Assembly (NCBI RefSeq): GCF_015352455.1
Contig: NZ_JADKPN010000006.1
Location: 62,001-126,000 of the forward strand
DNA length: 64,000 bases
Reading direction: 5' to 3'
Source of the DNA: Nocardioides islandensis
Lineage (GTDB): Bacteria > Actinomycetota > Actinomycetes > Propionibacteriales > Nocardioidaceae
Position numbers and translations under genes: made by a program. The notes below the pieces were generated by a model. It did no database searches. It was not told the DNA's origin and saw only the letters and a program-made list of their open reading frames with translations. Below, piece after piece: positions 32,971 through 41,678 of the stretch. The first letter of the stretch is position 1; every line of letters begins with the position of its first letter.

Positions 32971-34788
32971 ATGCCCACGTCGTTGTCGGGTCCGGCCTCC
33001 CGGCCCCAGACACGCAGGAGGGGCTCTCTCCGAGGGTCCCCGCAGCTGCGGCTCCGCTTCGGCTTCGTCGTCATCGCGATGGTGCTGTCGCTCTTCGGTG
33101 CCCGGCTGGTGCAGCTCCAGGGCGTCGACCCGGAGGCGTACGCCGCGATGGCGGCCGCCGAGGGGACGACCACCATCGACCTCCCGGCCGAGCGGGGCGA
33201 CATCCTCGACCGCAACGGCCGGCCCATCGCCGACTCGGTGGACGGTGAGATGGTCGTGGCGAACCCGGAGATGACGCGCGCCCAGGCGCCGGAGCTCGCC
33301 AAGTTCCTCTCCTCGCGGCTCGACATCGACTACTTCACGACGCTCAAGGCGCTGCGCCAGAAGGACCGCCAGTTCGCCTACATCGCCCGCCGCGTGCCGG
33401 CCAGCAAGGCCGAGGACGTGGTGGCCGCCGCGAAGGCGGCCGGGTACGACGGCCTCGACACCCGCCACGACCCCGTGCGCGACTACCCGGCCGGGGACGT
33501 CGCGGCGAACCTCGTCGGCTTCCTGGGCATCGACGAGCCGCTGGCCGGGTTCGAGGCGACCTTCGACAAGCAGCTGGCCGGCAAGGACGGGCTGGAGCGG
33601 TACGCCGTCGGCAACGGCAACCGGATCCCGCTCGGTCGCGCCACCCTCGAGCCGGCCGTCAACGGCCAGGACCTGCACACCACCATCGACCTCGACCTCC
33701 AGTGGTACGTGCAGCGCGTGCTCCGCCAGACCCGCGAGGACGCCCGCGCCGACTCGGCGTTCGCCGTCGTCATGGACACCCGCACCGGCGAGGTGCTCGC
33801 CCTCGGCGACGACCCGACCTTCGACGCGCGCAACCCGCAGGCCGCGCCCAAGCGCGACCGCGTCTCCCGGGCGATGACCGACGTCTACGAGCCCGGCTCG
33901 GTCGAGAAGGTGCTCACCCTCAGCGCGCTGATCGACGCCGGCAAGGCGACGATGCGCACCCGCGTCACGGTGCCGCCCAGCCTGCCCAGCGGCGACCGCG
34001 TCATCCACGACTGGTTCGGCCACGGCACCCTGCACATGACGCTGGCCGGCGTCATCGCCCAGTCGTCCAACATCGGCACCGTGCTGGCCTCGCGCAACTT
34101 CGAGACCGGCCAGCTGCGCGAGTACCTCACCGAGTTCGGCCTCGGGCAGCGGACGAACGTCGGCGTCGCCGGCGAGACCCAGGGCATCCTGCCCGACCCG
34201 AGCATCTGGACGTCGATGACGCAGGACCGCATCGCCTTCGGCCAGTCGCTGTCGGTCAACGCGCTGCAGATGGCCGCGGCCGTCAACACCATCGCCAACG
34301 GCGGTGTCCGCGTCTCGCCCAGCCTCGTCCAGGGCTCGGCCACGACGAACGACGGCACCGTCGTCGGCACGGACACCACGACCGAGCAGCGGGTGGTCAG
34401 CAAGCGGGCGGCTCACCAGATGGCGCTGATGATGGAGCGCGTCGTCGACCCGGACGTGGGCGTCGCGCCTGCCGCGCAGATCCCGGGCTACCGCGTCGCC
34501 GGCAAGACCGGCACCGCCCAGCGCGTCGGCCCGAGGTGCGGGTGCTACAACGGCACGTTCACCGTCTCCTTCGCCGGCTTCGCGCCCGCCGACAAGCCGC
34601 GGTTCACCGTGTACGTCGTCGTGCAGAACCCCCGCAACGGCGGCGGTGGCGGCTCGGTCGGCGGGCCGGCGTTCGCCAAGATCATGAGCTACGCGCTGCG
34701 CAGGTACGGCGTCCCGCCCACGGGCACCGCCCCTTCGCACGTCCCGACGACGTGGAGGCCCGGGCAAGTAGCCTCCCCCAATGGGTGA
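32971..34788 (+). CDS. ftsI: Division-specific penicillin-binding protein 3 (FtsI/PbpB)
   Basis: A 605-residue class B PBP: short basic cytoplasmic tail, TM helix (about 28-48), pedestal domain (about 55-225) and transpeptidase domain with SVEK (SxxK catalytic serine, about residue 310), SSN, and KTGTAQ. It cross-links septal peptidoglycan in partnership with FtsW. A short Cys pair (RCGCYNG) lies after KTG. The ATG at 32971 follows GGAGAG by about ten bases. Its end overlaps murE by eight bases. Confidence 0.95.
   Translation: MPTSLSGPASRPQTRRRGSLRGSPQLRLRFGFVVIAMVLSLFGARLVQLQGVDPEAYAAMAAAEGTTTIDLPAERGDILDRNGRPIADSVDGEMVVANPEMTRAQAPELAKFLSSRLDIDYFTTLKALRQKDRQFAYIARRVPASKAEDVVAAAKAAGYDGLDTRHDPVRDYPAGDVAANLVGFLGIDEPLAGFEATFDKQLAGKDGLERYAVGNGNRIPLGRATLEPAVNGQDLHTTIDLDLQWYVQRVLRQTREDARADSAFAVVMDTRTGEVLALGDDPTFDARNPQAAPKRDRVSRAMTDVYEPGSVEKVLTLSALIDAGKATMRTRVTVPPSLPSGDRVIHDWFGHGTLHMTLAGVIAQSSNIGTVLASRNFETGQLREYLTEFGLGQRTNVGVAGETQGILPDPSIWTSMTQDRIAFGQSLSVNALQMAAAVNTIANGGVRVSPSLVQGSATTNDGTVVGTDTTTEQRVVSKRAAHQMALMMERVVDPDVGVAPAAQIPGYRVAGKTGTAQRVGPRCGCYNGTFTVSFAGFAPADKPRFTVYVVVQNPRNGGGGGSVGGPAFAKIMSYALRRYGVPPTGTAPSHVPTTWRPGQVASPNG
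34769..34774 (+). promoter_or_regulatory. Internal -10 hexamer TAGCCT of murE (leaderless)
   Basis: TAGCCT at the end of ftsI lies six bases before the murE ATG, a possible internal promoter of the dcw cluster. Confidence 0.45.
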
Positions 34789-36322
34789 CCCGCTGACCGA
34801 CGCACCCGTTGGCCGTCCCCTCCACCCACCGCGCCACCGCCTGGCCGAGCTCGGCGACTGGCTGGCCACGGTCGATCCCTCGATCCTCGTGCAGGGCGAG
34901 CTCGACGTGGTCGTCACGGGTCTGACGCTCTCGTCGCAGCGCGTCGTCGCCGGGGACGTGTACGCCGCCCTGCCGGGCAGCCGCGCCCACGGCATCGAGT
35001 ACGCCGCGCAGGCGCAGGCGGCGGGTGCGGTCGCGGTGCTGACGGACGCTGCCGGCGTGCCGCACGCACCGCCGGGCATGCCGGTGCTGGGGGTCGCCGA
35101 GCCACGGGCCCTGCTCGGGCGCCTGGCGGCCTACGTGTACGACGAGCCCGCTCGTTCGCTGCGCATGCTGGGCGTGACCGGCACCCAGGGCAAGACGACC
35201 ACCACGCGGCTGGCCGAGAGCGCACTGCAGCGCGCGGGCACGCGCTCGGCGGTGGTCGGCACCGTCGGCACCCGGATCGACGGCCGCGAGGTGAAGACCG
35301 CCCTGACGACGCCGGAGGCGCCCGACCTCCACGCGCTCTTCGCGGTGATGCGCGAGCAGTCGGTGGAGGCCTGCGCGATGGAGGTGTCCAGCCACGCCCT
35401 GGTGCAGGGCCGCGTCGACGGCGTGCTGTTCGACGTCGCGGTGTTCACCAACCTCGGCCGCGACCACCTCGACTTCCACGCCGACGAGGAGGACTACTTC
35501 CAGGCGAAGGCCTCCCTCTTCACCCCCGAGCGGTGCCGGCAGGGGCTGGTGAACGCCGACGACGCGCACGGGCGCCGGCTGCTGGCCGAGGACCGCGGCG
35601 TACCCCTCTCCTCCTTCTCCACCACCGGCGGCGACGCCGAGTGGCGCGCGGTCGACCTCGAGACCGCCCCGGACGGGTCCCGGTTCGTGGTCGAGGGTCC
35701 GGACGGGCTGCGGGTCGAGGCCGGCTGCCCGCTGCCGGGCGACTACAACGTCGCCAACGCCCTGGCCGCGCTGGCGGGCTGCGGCCTGCTCGGGTACGAC
35801 GTGGCTCCCGTGGCGGCGGCGATGGCCGAAGGCGGCGGTGTACCCGGCCGCCTCGAGCTCGTCGACGCCGGCCAGGACTTCACGGTCGTCGTGGACTACG
35901 CGCACAAGCCCGACGCCGTGGCGGCCGCGATCGCGGCGCTGCGCCCGTTGACCGAGGGTCGCGTCATCGTGGTCCTCGGTGCCGGGGGTGAGCGCGACCC
36001 GGGCAAGCGCCCGCTGATGGGCGCGATCGCGGCCGGTGCCGCCGACGTCCTCGTGGTGACCGACGACAACCCGCGCGGCGAGGACCCGGCCACCATCCGC
36101 GCCGAGGTCCTGGCCGGGACCCGCGACGGCACGGCCGAGGTGCTCGAGGTCGGCGACCGTCGCGAGGCGATCCGCGAGGCGCTCGGCCGCGCACGTACCG
36201 GCGACGTCGTCCTCGTCGCGGGCAAGGGCCACGAGACCGGACAGGAGGTCGCCGGCGTCGTGCACCCCTTCGACGACCGCGACGTGGCCCGCATCATCCT
36301 CAGCGAGGAGCTCGGCCGGTGA
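34781..36322 (+). CDS. murE: UDP-MurNAc-L-Ala-D-Glu:diaminopimelate ligase MurE
   Basis: A 513-residue Mur ligase adding the third peptide residue to the wall precursor. N-terminal uridine-binding domain, then P-loop GVTGTQGKTTTTRLAESAL (about residues 129-147), central motif NLGRDHLDFHADEEDYF and C-terminal substrate motif DDNPRGEDP (about 427-435); DNPR is the signature of diaminopimelate-adding enzymes, fitting the LL-DAP wall of Nocardioidaceae. The carbamoylated lysine region is KASLFTPE. Overlaps ftsI by eight and murF by four bases. Confidence 0.95.
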   Translation: MGDPLTDAPVGRPLHPPRHRLAELGDWLATVDPSILVQGELDVVVTGLTLSSQRVVAGDVYAALPGSRAHGIEYAAQAQAAGAVAVLTDAAGVPHAPPGMPVLGVAEPRALLGRLAAYVYDEPARSLRMLGVTGTQGKTTTTRLAESALQRAGTRSAVVGTVGTRIDGREVKTALTTPEAPDLHALFAVMREQSVEACAMEVSSHALVQGRVDGVLFDVAVFTNLGRDHLDFHADEEDYFQAKASLFTPERCRQGLVNADDAHGRRLLAEDRGVPLSSFSTTGGDAEWRAVDLETAPDGSRFVVEGPDGLRVEAGCPLPGDYNVANALAALAGCGLLGYDVAPVAAAMAEGGGVPGRLELVDAGQDFTVVVDYAHKPDAVAAAIAALRPLTEGRVIVVLGAGGERDPGKRPLMGAIAAGAADVLVVTDDNPRGEDPATIRAEVLAGTRDGTAEVLEVGDRREAIREALGRARTGDVVLVAGKGHETGQEVAGVVHPFDDRDVARIILSEELGR

Positions 36323-37704
36323 TCGAGATGACGCTCGGCGAGATCGCCGTGGTCGTCGGCGGTGAGGTGTCCGGCGACCCCGGGGTGACGGTGACCGGCC
36401 CGGCGTTCCGCGACGACCGCGATCCCCAGCAGGGCGGCCTCTTCGTGGCCATCACCGGCGAACGCGTCGACGGCCACGACTTCGCGGCGCGGGCCGTCGC
36501 GGGCGGCGCCGCCGCCGTGCTCGGCACCCGGGCGACCGGTGCCCCCACCGTGGTGGTCGCCGACGTCCAGGACGCACTGGCCCGGCTGGCGCGGCACGTC
36601 GTGGACGCCCTGCGACCGACCGTGCTCGCGCTGACCGGCTCGCAGGGGAAGACCGGCACCAAGGACTACCTCGGCCAGGTGCTGGCCGGCGCCGGGCCGA
36701 CCGTGGCGACGGCCGGCAACCTCAACAACGAGCTGGGCGTCCCCCTGACCGTGCTGCGAGCCGCGCCCGACACCGACTTCCTCGTCGTGGAGATGGGCGC
36801 GCGGGGCATCGGCCACGTCGCCGAGCTGTGCCGGATCGCCCCGCCCGACGTGGCGGCGGTGCTCAACGTCGGCACCGCGCACCTCGGCGAGTTCGGGTCG
36901 CGCGAGGCCATCGCGCAGGCCAAGGGCGAGATCGTCGAGGCGCTCGGCCCGGAGGGTACGGCGGTGCTCAACGCCGACGACGACCTGGTGGCGGCGATGC
37001 GCCACCGCACCGCCGCCCGGGTGCTGACCTTCGGCGAGGCCGGCGAGGTCACCTGGCGCGGGCTCGTGCTCGACGACCTGGGCCGGCCGTCGTTCGAGCT
37101 GGGGCACGCGGGGGAGTGGCACCCCGTCTCGCTGCGCCAGCCGGGCGCGCACCAGGTCCCCAACGCGGTCGCGGCCGCCGCGATGGCGCTCGCGGTGGGA
37201 CTGCGGCCCGCCGCCGTCGCGGCCGCGCTCACGACCGCCGTACCCACCTCACGCTGGCGGATGGAGCTGCACGAGCGCCCCGACGGGCTGGTCGTCGTCA
37301 ACGACGCCTACAACGCCAACCCCGCGTCCGCGCGCGCCGCGCTCGACGCGCTGGTGAGCATCGGCGCGCGCCGGTCGGCGCGGACCGTCGCGGTGCTCGG
37401 CGTGATGCTCGAGCTCGGTGCGGCGCACGACGACGAGCACGCGGGAGTCGGCCGGTACGCCGCCGAGCGCGGCGTCGACGTGGTGGTCGCCGTCGGCCCG
37501 GACGCGGCGGGGATCGCGGCCGGCGCGGACGCCGTACCACAGTGGTCGGGAACCTCGGTCACCGCGGAGGGGCGTGACGAGGCGCTGGCCTGGGTGCGAC
37601 AGAATGTCGCGGCTGGCGACGTCGTCCTCGTGAAGGCGTCGCGGGGGGCAGCGCTGGAGTCCGTCGCCGAAGGCCTGCTGGAAGGGGAGGAAGGGAGCCG
37701 ATGA
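36319..37704 (+). CDS. murF: UDP-MurNAc-tripeptide:D-Ala-D-Ala ligase MurF
   Basis: A 461-residue Mur ligase adding D-Ala-D-Ala. The P-loop reads ALTGSQGKTGTKDYLGQV (about residues 102-119), slightly unusual with SQGKTGTK for the common SNGKTTTK; NLNNELGVPLTVL and VNDAYNANPASARAALDAL are family hallmarks. GTG start at 36319 overlaps the murE stop (GTGA); ATG at 36328 is an alternative. Ends in an ATGA overlap with mraY. Confidence 0.95.
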   Translation: MIEMTLGEIAVVVGGEVSGDPGVTVTGPAFRDDRDPQQGGLFVAITGERVDGHDFAARAVAGGAAAVLGTRATGAPTVVVADVQDALARLARHVVDALRPTVLALTGSQGKTGTKDYLGQVLAGAGPTVATAGNLNNELGVPLTVLRAAPDTDFLVVEMGARGIGHVAELCRIAPPDVAAVLNVGTAHLGEFGSREAIAQAKGEIVEALGPEGTAVLNADDDLVAAMRHRTAARVLTFGEAGEVTWRGLVLDDLGRPSFELGHAGEWHPVSLRQPGAHQVPNAVAAAAMALAVGLRPAAVAAALTTAVPTSRWRMELHERPDGLVVVNDAYNANPASARAALDALVSIGARRSARTVAVLGVMLELGAAHDDEHAGVGRYAAERGVDVVVAVGPDAAGIAAGADAVPQWSGTSVTAEGRDEALAWVRQNVAAGDVVLVKASRGAALESVAEGLLEGEEGSR

Positions 37705-38810
37705 GGTCCGTCCTGTTCGCCGGTGGCCTGGCCCTGCTGATCTCGCTCCTCGGCACGCGGTTCGCGATCACGGCGTTCACCCGTATCGGGGCCGGTCAGC
37801 CGATCCGCGACGACGGCCCCACGAGCCACCACACCAAGCGCGGGACACCGACCATGGGCGGGCTGGTGATCATCTTCTCGACGGTCGTCGGGTACTTCGC
37901 CGCCAAGCTGATCACCCAGAGCGAGCCGTCGGCCTCGGCGATGCTGCTCCTCTTCCTCTTCGTGGGCCTGGGCCTGGTCGGCTTCATGGACGACTACCTC
38001 AAGGTCAGCCAGCAGAACAGCATCGGGCTGCGCGGCCGGGCCAAGGTGGTCGGCCAGACCGTCGTCTCCCTGGTGTTCGGCCTGCTGGCGCTGTGGCACG
38101 AGCTGGCGGACCAGCGCGGCAACACCCCGGCCTCCACGCACCTCTCGTTCCTGCGCGACATCCAGTGGCTGGCCCTGCCGACGGTGCTGGCCCTCGTGCT
38201 CTTCTGGGTGATCATCACCGGCACCAGCAACGCCGTGAACCTCGCCGACGGCCTCGACGGCCTGTCCTGCGGGGCGTCGGTGATGGTGTTCGGCGCCTAC
38301 ACCCTCGTCAACATCTGGCAGAACAACCAGAGCTGCGCGACCGCCGCGGGGGCGACCTGCTACGAGGTGCGCGACCCGCTCGACCTCGCGGTCGTGTCCG
38401 CCGCGATCATGGGGGCCTGCTTCGGCTTCCTGTGGTGGAACGCCTCGCCGGCCGCGATCATCATGGGCGACACCGGCTCGCTGGGGCTGGGCGGAGCGCT
38501 GGCCGGGCTGGCGATCCTCACCCGCACCGAGCTGCTGCTGCTGATCATCGGTGGCCTGTTCGTCGTGATCACCCTGTCGGTGATGATCCAGGTCAGCTTC
38601 TTCAAGGCGTCGCGCCGCTTCGCGCTGGTGCGCACCGTCTTCCGGGTCGGTCCGCAGCACCGGGTCTTCCGGATGACCCCGCTCCAGCACCACTTCGAGA
38701 TGCTCGGCTGGGAGCAGGTCACCATCGTCATCCGGTTCTGGATCATCACCGGTCTGTGCGTCGCGGCGGGGCTCGGCGTCTTCTACGCCCAGTGGGTCGC
38801 CGGTGCGTGA
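37701..38810 (+). CDS. mraY: Phospho-MurNAc-pentapeptide translocase MraY
   Basis: A 369-residue polytopic enzyme (ten TM helices) that makes lipid I from UDP-MurNAc-pentapeptide and undecaprenyl phosphate. Catalytic and metal-binding motifs are seen: MGGLVIIFS, FMDDYLKVSQQNSIGLRGRAK (DDYLK), NAVNLADGLDGLSCG, and IIMGDTGSLGLGGAL, ending with HHFEMLGWEQVTIVIRFWI. ATGA overlap with murF. Confidence 0.96.
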   Translation: MRSVLFAGGLALLISLLGTRFAITAFTRIGAGQPIRDDGPTSHHTKRGTPTMGGLVIIFSTVVGYFAAKLITQSEPSASAMLLLFLFVGLGLVGFMDDYLKVSQQNSIGLRGRAKVVGQTVVSLVFGLLALWHELADQRGNTPASTHLSFLRDIQWLALPTVLALVLFWVIITGTSNAVNLADGLDGLSCGASVMVFGAYTLVNIWQNNQSCATAAGATCYEVRDPLDLAVVSAAIMGACFGFLWWNASPAAIIMGDTGSLGLGGALAGLAILTRTELLLLIIGGLFVVITLSVMIQVSFFKASRRFALVRTVFRVGPQHRVFRMTPLQHHFEMLGWEQVTIVIRFWIITGLCVAAGLGVFYAQWVAGA

Positions 38811-38817
38811 AGTCACC

Positions 38818-38878
38818 CCACGAGGTCGCTCGCTCCCCCGCTTCGCTCCTCCGGCTCACGACTTCGCGGGGACCCCGA
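38818..38878. repeat. Imperfect hairpin repeat between mraY and murD
   Basis: ccccacgaggtcg and cgacttcgcgggg pair at 11 of 13 positions around a Ser-codon-like ctcgctcccccgcttcgctc spacer. This type of alternating ctcgct/cttcgctc sequence looks like a dispersed actinobacterial intergenic repeat. It interrupts the otherwise overlapping dcw genes and may modulate murD expression. Confidence 0.45.
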
Positions 38879-38897
38879 CCTGCGGGGCTGGACAGGT

Positions 38898-40370
38898 ATG
38901 AATCCTGAGTCCCTCGGGCAGCACGACGACTGGTCCGGCGTCCGGGCGGTCGTGGCCGGGTTCGGGGTCTCCGGGTTCGCCGCGGCGGACAACCTCATCC
39001 ACGTGGGCGCCCAGGTGCACGCGCTGACCGACACCGCCAGCGCCGAGGAGCTGGAGAAGGCCGAGCTGCTCGAGGTGCTCGGCGGCCGCGTCGACATCCA
39101 CGCCGGCGCCACCAGCACGCTGCCCGAGGACGTCGACCTCCTCGTCACGTCACCGGGCTTCAAGCCCGACGCACCGCTGCTCGCCCAGGCGCACCAGCGA
39201 GGGATCCCGGTCTGGGGCGAGGTCGAGCTGGCGTGGCGGCTGCGCGATCCCGCGACCGCGGCGCCCTGGCTGTGCGTGACCGGCACCAACGGCAAGACCA
39301 CGACGGTCCAGATGCTGCACGCGATCCTCACCGCCGCCGGCCTGCGCAGCGCGGCGGTCGGGAACGTCGGCCGCCCGGTGACGGAGGCAGTCATGGACCC
39401 CACGCCGTACGACGTGCTGGCGGTCGAGCTGTCCAGCTTCCAGCTCCACTACACGCAGTCGGTCAGTGCCGAGGCGGCCGTCGTGCTGAACCTCGCCGAG
39501 GACCACCTCGACTGGTACACCGGCCCGACCGCGATGGCCGACTACGCCGCCGACAAGGGCCGCATCTACGAGCGGGTCCAGAAGGCCTGCGTCTACAACG
39601 TGGCGGACGCGGAGACCGAGCGGCTGGTGCGCGAGGCCGACGTCGTCGAGGGCGCGCGCGCCGTCGGGTTCACCCTCGGCACGCCGGCGGTCGGGATGGT
39701 CGGCGTGGTCGAGGACCTCCTGGTCGACCGGGCGTTCATCGCCGAGCGCCAGACCAGCGCCGCCGAGCTGTGCGCCGTCGCGGACCTGCCCTCGCCGGCA
39801 CCGCACGTCGTGGCCAACGCGCTGGCCGCCGCCGCCCTCGCCCGCGCGCACGGCGTCACCCAGGCCGCCGTCCGCGACGGGCTGCGCGGCTTCACCATCG
39901 ACGGTCACCGGATCCAGACGGTCGCGGTGTCCGGCGACGTGGCCTGGGTCGACGACTCGAAGGCCACCAACCCGCACGCCGCGCAGTCCTCGCTCCAGGC
40001 GTTCGAGCACGTCGTGTGGGTCGCGGGCGGGCTGGCCAAGGGTGCCCGGTTCGACGACCTGGTGGCCGGCGTGCGCGACCGGCTGCGCGGCGTCGTGCTG
40101 CTCGGCCGGGACCGAGCGGTCATCGCCGACGCACTTGCGCGACACGCTCCCGATGTGCCGGTCATCGACACGGGCGGCGGCGAGGATGAGCCACTAGACA
40201 CACCAGGAAGCGGCCCGATGGAGCGGGTCGTGGAGGCAGCGGCCCGGCTCGCGCACCCCGGCGACACGGTCCTGCTGGCTCCCGGCTGCGCCTCCCAGGA
40301 CCAGTTCCGCAACTACGGCGAGCGCGGCGACGCGTTCGCCGACGCCGTACGACGACACATCGGGACCTGA
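38898..40370 (+). CDS. murD: UDP-MurNAc-L-alanine:D-glutamate ligase MurD
   Basis: A 490-residue Mur ligase. N-terminal Rossmann domain (VRAVVAGFGVSGFAAADNL), P-loop CVTGTNGKTTTVQMLHAIL (about residues 127-145), NLAEDHLDWYTGPTAMADYAADKGRIY, and C-terminal FVDDSKATNPHA-type VAWVDDSKATNPHAAQ. It adds D-Glu to UDP-MurNAc-L-Ala. It is preceded by an 87-base gap with a hairpin repeat; ATG at 38898 has GGACAGGT upstream. ftsW follows 12 bases on. Confidence 0.95.
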   Translation: MNPESLGQHDDWSGVRAVVAGFGVSGFAAADNLIHVGAQVHALTDTASAEELEKAELLEVLGGRVDIHAGATSTLPEDVDLLVTSPGFKPDAPLLAQAHQRGIPVWGEVELAWRLRDPATAAPWLCVTGTNGKTTTVQMLHAILTAAGLRSAAVGNVGRPVTEAVMDPTPYDVLAVELSSFQLHYTQSVSAEAAVVLNLAEDHLDWYTGPTAMADYAADKGRIYERVQKACVYNVADAETERLVREADVVEGARAVGFTLGTPAVGMVGVVEDLLVDRAFIAERQTSAAELCAVADLPSPAPHVVANALAAAALARAHGVTQAAVRDGLRGFTIDGHRIQTVAVSGDVAWVDDSKATNPHAAQSSLQAFEHVVWVAGGLAKGARFDDLVAGVRDRLRGVVLLGRDRAVIADALARHAPDVPVIDTGGGEDEPLDTPGSGPMERVVEAAARLAHPGDTVLLAPGCASQDQFRNYGERGDAFADAVRRHIGT

Positions 40371-40382
40371 CAGGAGGCGGGC

Positions 40383-41654
40383 GTGGCGCTCACCCATCCG
40401 AGCCGGCCCGCCCGAACCGTCGATCCCCCCGCCGAGAAGCCCGCGCGGGGTCTCTTCACCTGGACCCGCGCCCTGCGCCACGCGCTGGACCGGCCGCTCA
40501 CGTCGTACTACCTGCTGCTCGGCGCCTCGGCCCTGCTGCTGACCATCGGCCTGATCATGGTGCTCAGCGCTTCGAGCGTGTACTCCTTCCGCATCTACGA
40601 CGACTCCTACGCGATCGTTGAGAAGCAGCTGCTCTGGGTGGCCATCGGCGTCCCGTGCGCCTGGGTCGCCAGCCGGCTGCCGCTGCGCTGGATCCGCCGC
40701 CTCGCCTATCCCGGGTACGCCGTGTCGCTGACGCTGCTGCTGCTGACGGCGTTCCTCGGCGTGGAGCGCAACGGCAACACCAACTGGCTCGCGCTCGGCC
40801 CGATCGTCATCCAGCCCTCGGAGATCGCGAAGCTGGCGCTGATCCTGTGGGCCGCGCACGTGTACGCCAACAAGGACCGGCGGCTCTCCAGCACGCACCA
40901 GATCATGATCCCGGTGGTGCCGGGCCTGCTGATCGCCACCGGGCTCGTCGTCTTCGGCCGCGACCTCGGCACCGCGCTGGTGCTGTTCGCGATCCTGCTG
41001 GGGATGCTCTGGGTCGTCGGCGCGCCCGCGCGGTTCTTCCTGTTCAGCATCTCCGTGGTCAGCGTGCTCGCGCTCTACCTCGCGACGACCAACAAGGAGC
41101 GGATGGCGCGCATCACGACCTTCGTGGACCCGTTCTCCGACTACCACACGGCGGGCTGGCAACCGGCGCACGGCTTGTACGCGCTGTCCAGCGGCGGGCT
41201 GTTCGGCCAGGGCATCGGGGCCAGCCAGCAGAAGTGGGGCCAGCTGCCGGAGGCACACACCGACTTCATCTTCGCGGTGCTCGGGGAGGAGCTCGGACTG
41301 GTCGGCACGCTGCTGGTGATCGCGCTGTTCGTGACCATCGCGTACGCCGCGATCCGCGTCGCCACCCACACCGCCGACCCGTTCGTGCGCTACATGTCCT
41401 TCGGCATCGTGGTCTGGCTGCTCGGCCAGATGATGATCAACGTCGGCATGGTCCTGACCCTCCTGCCCGTCATCGGCATCCCGCTCCCGGTGGTCTCCTA
41501 CGGCGGATCGGCCCTGGTGCCGTCACTCGTCGCCCTCGGCCTGCTGGTCGGGTTCGCGCGCCGCGAGCCGGAGGCCGCGGCGGCCCTGCGCCAACGCCGG
41601 CGGTCCCGGTCGGCGGGCCTCTCGGCGGGACGTGTGCCGGGCCGCGGGCTCTGA
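40383..41654 (+). CDS. ftsW: Peptidoglycan glycosyltransferase FtsW (SEDS family)
   Basis: A 423-residue SEDS polymerase with ten TM helices and a cytoplasmic N-terminal extension of about 45 residues. It polymerises lipid II at the septum with FtsI. Family features are VLSASSVYSF, RNGNTNWLALGPIVIQPSEIAKLALILW, the large extracytoplasmic loop with PEAHTDFIFAVLGEELGL (conserved catalytic Asp region, about residue 298), and LPVIGIPLPVVSYGGSA. GTG start with CAGGAGGCGGG just upstream. Confidence 0.95.
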   Translation: MALTHPSRPARTVDPPAEKPARGLFTWTRALRHALDRPLTSYYLLLGASALLLTIGLIMVLSASSVYSFRIYDDSYAIVEKQLLWVAIGVPCAWVASRLPLRWIRRLAYPGYAVSLTLLLLTAFLGVERNGNTNWLALGPIVIQPSEIAKLALILWAAHVYANKDRRLSSTHQIMIPVVPGLLIATGLVVFGRDLGTALVLFAILLGMLWVVGAPARFFLFSISVVSVLALYLATTNKERMARITTFVDPFSDYHTAGWQPAHGLYALSSGGLFGQGIGASQQKWGQLPEAHTDFIFAVLGEELGLVGTLLVIALFVTIAYAAIRVATHTADPFVRYMSFGIVVWLLGQMMINVGMVLTLLPVIGIPLPVVSYGGSALVPSLVALGLLVGFARREPEAAAALRQRRRSRSAGLSAGRVPGRGL

Positions 41655-41665
41655 GGCCGCCGCCC

Positions 41666-41671
41666 TAGGCT
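41666..41671 (+). promoter_or_regulatory. Internal -10 hexamer TAGGCT of murG (leaderless)
   Basis: TAGGCT in the 24-base ftsW-murG gap ends seven bases before the murG ATG, so murG-murC-ftsQ may have an extra promoter. Confidence 0.5.
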
Positions 41672-41678
41672 CGACCCG

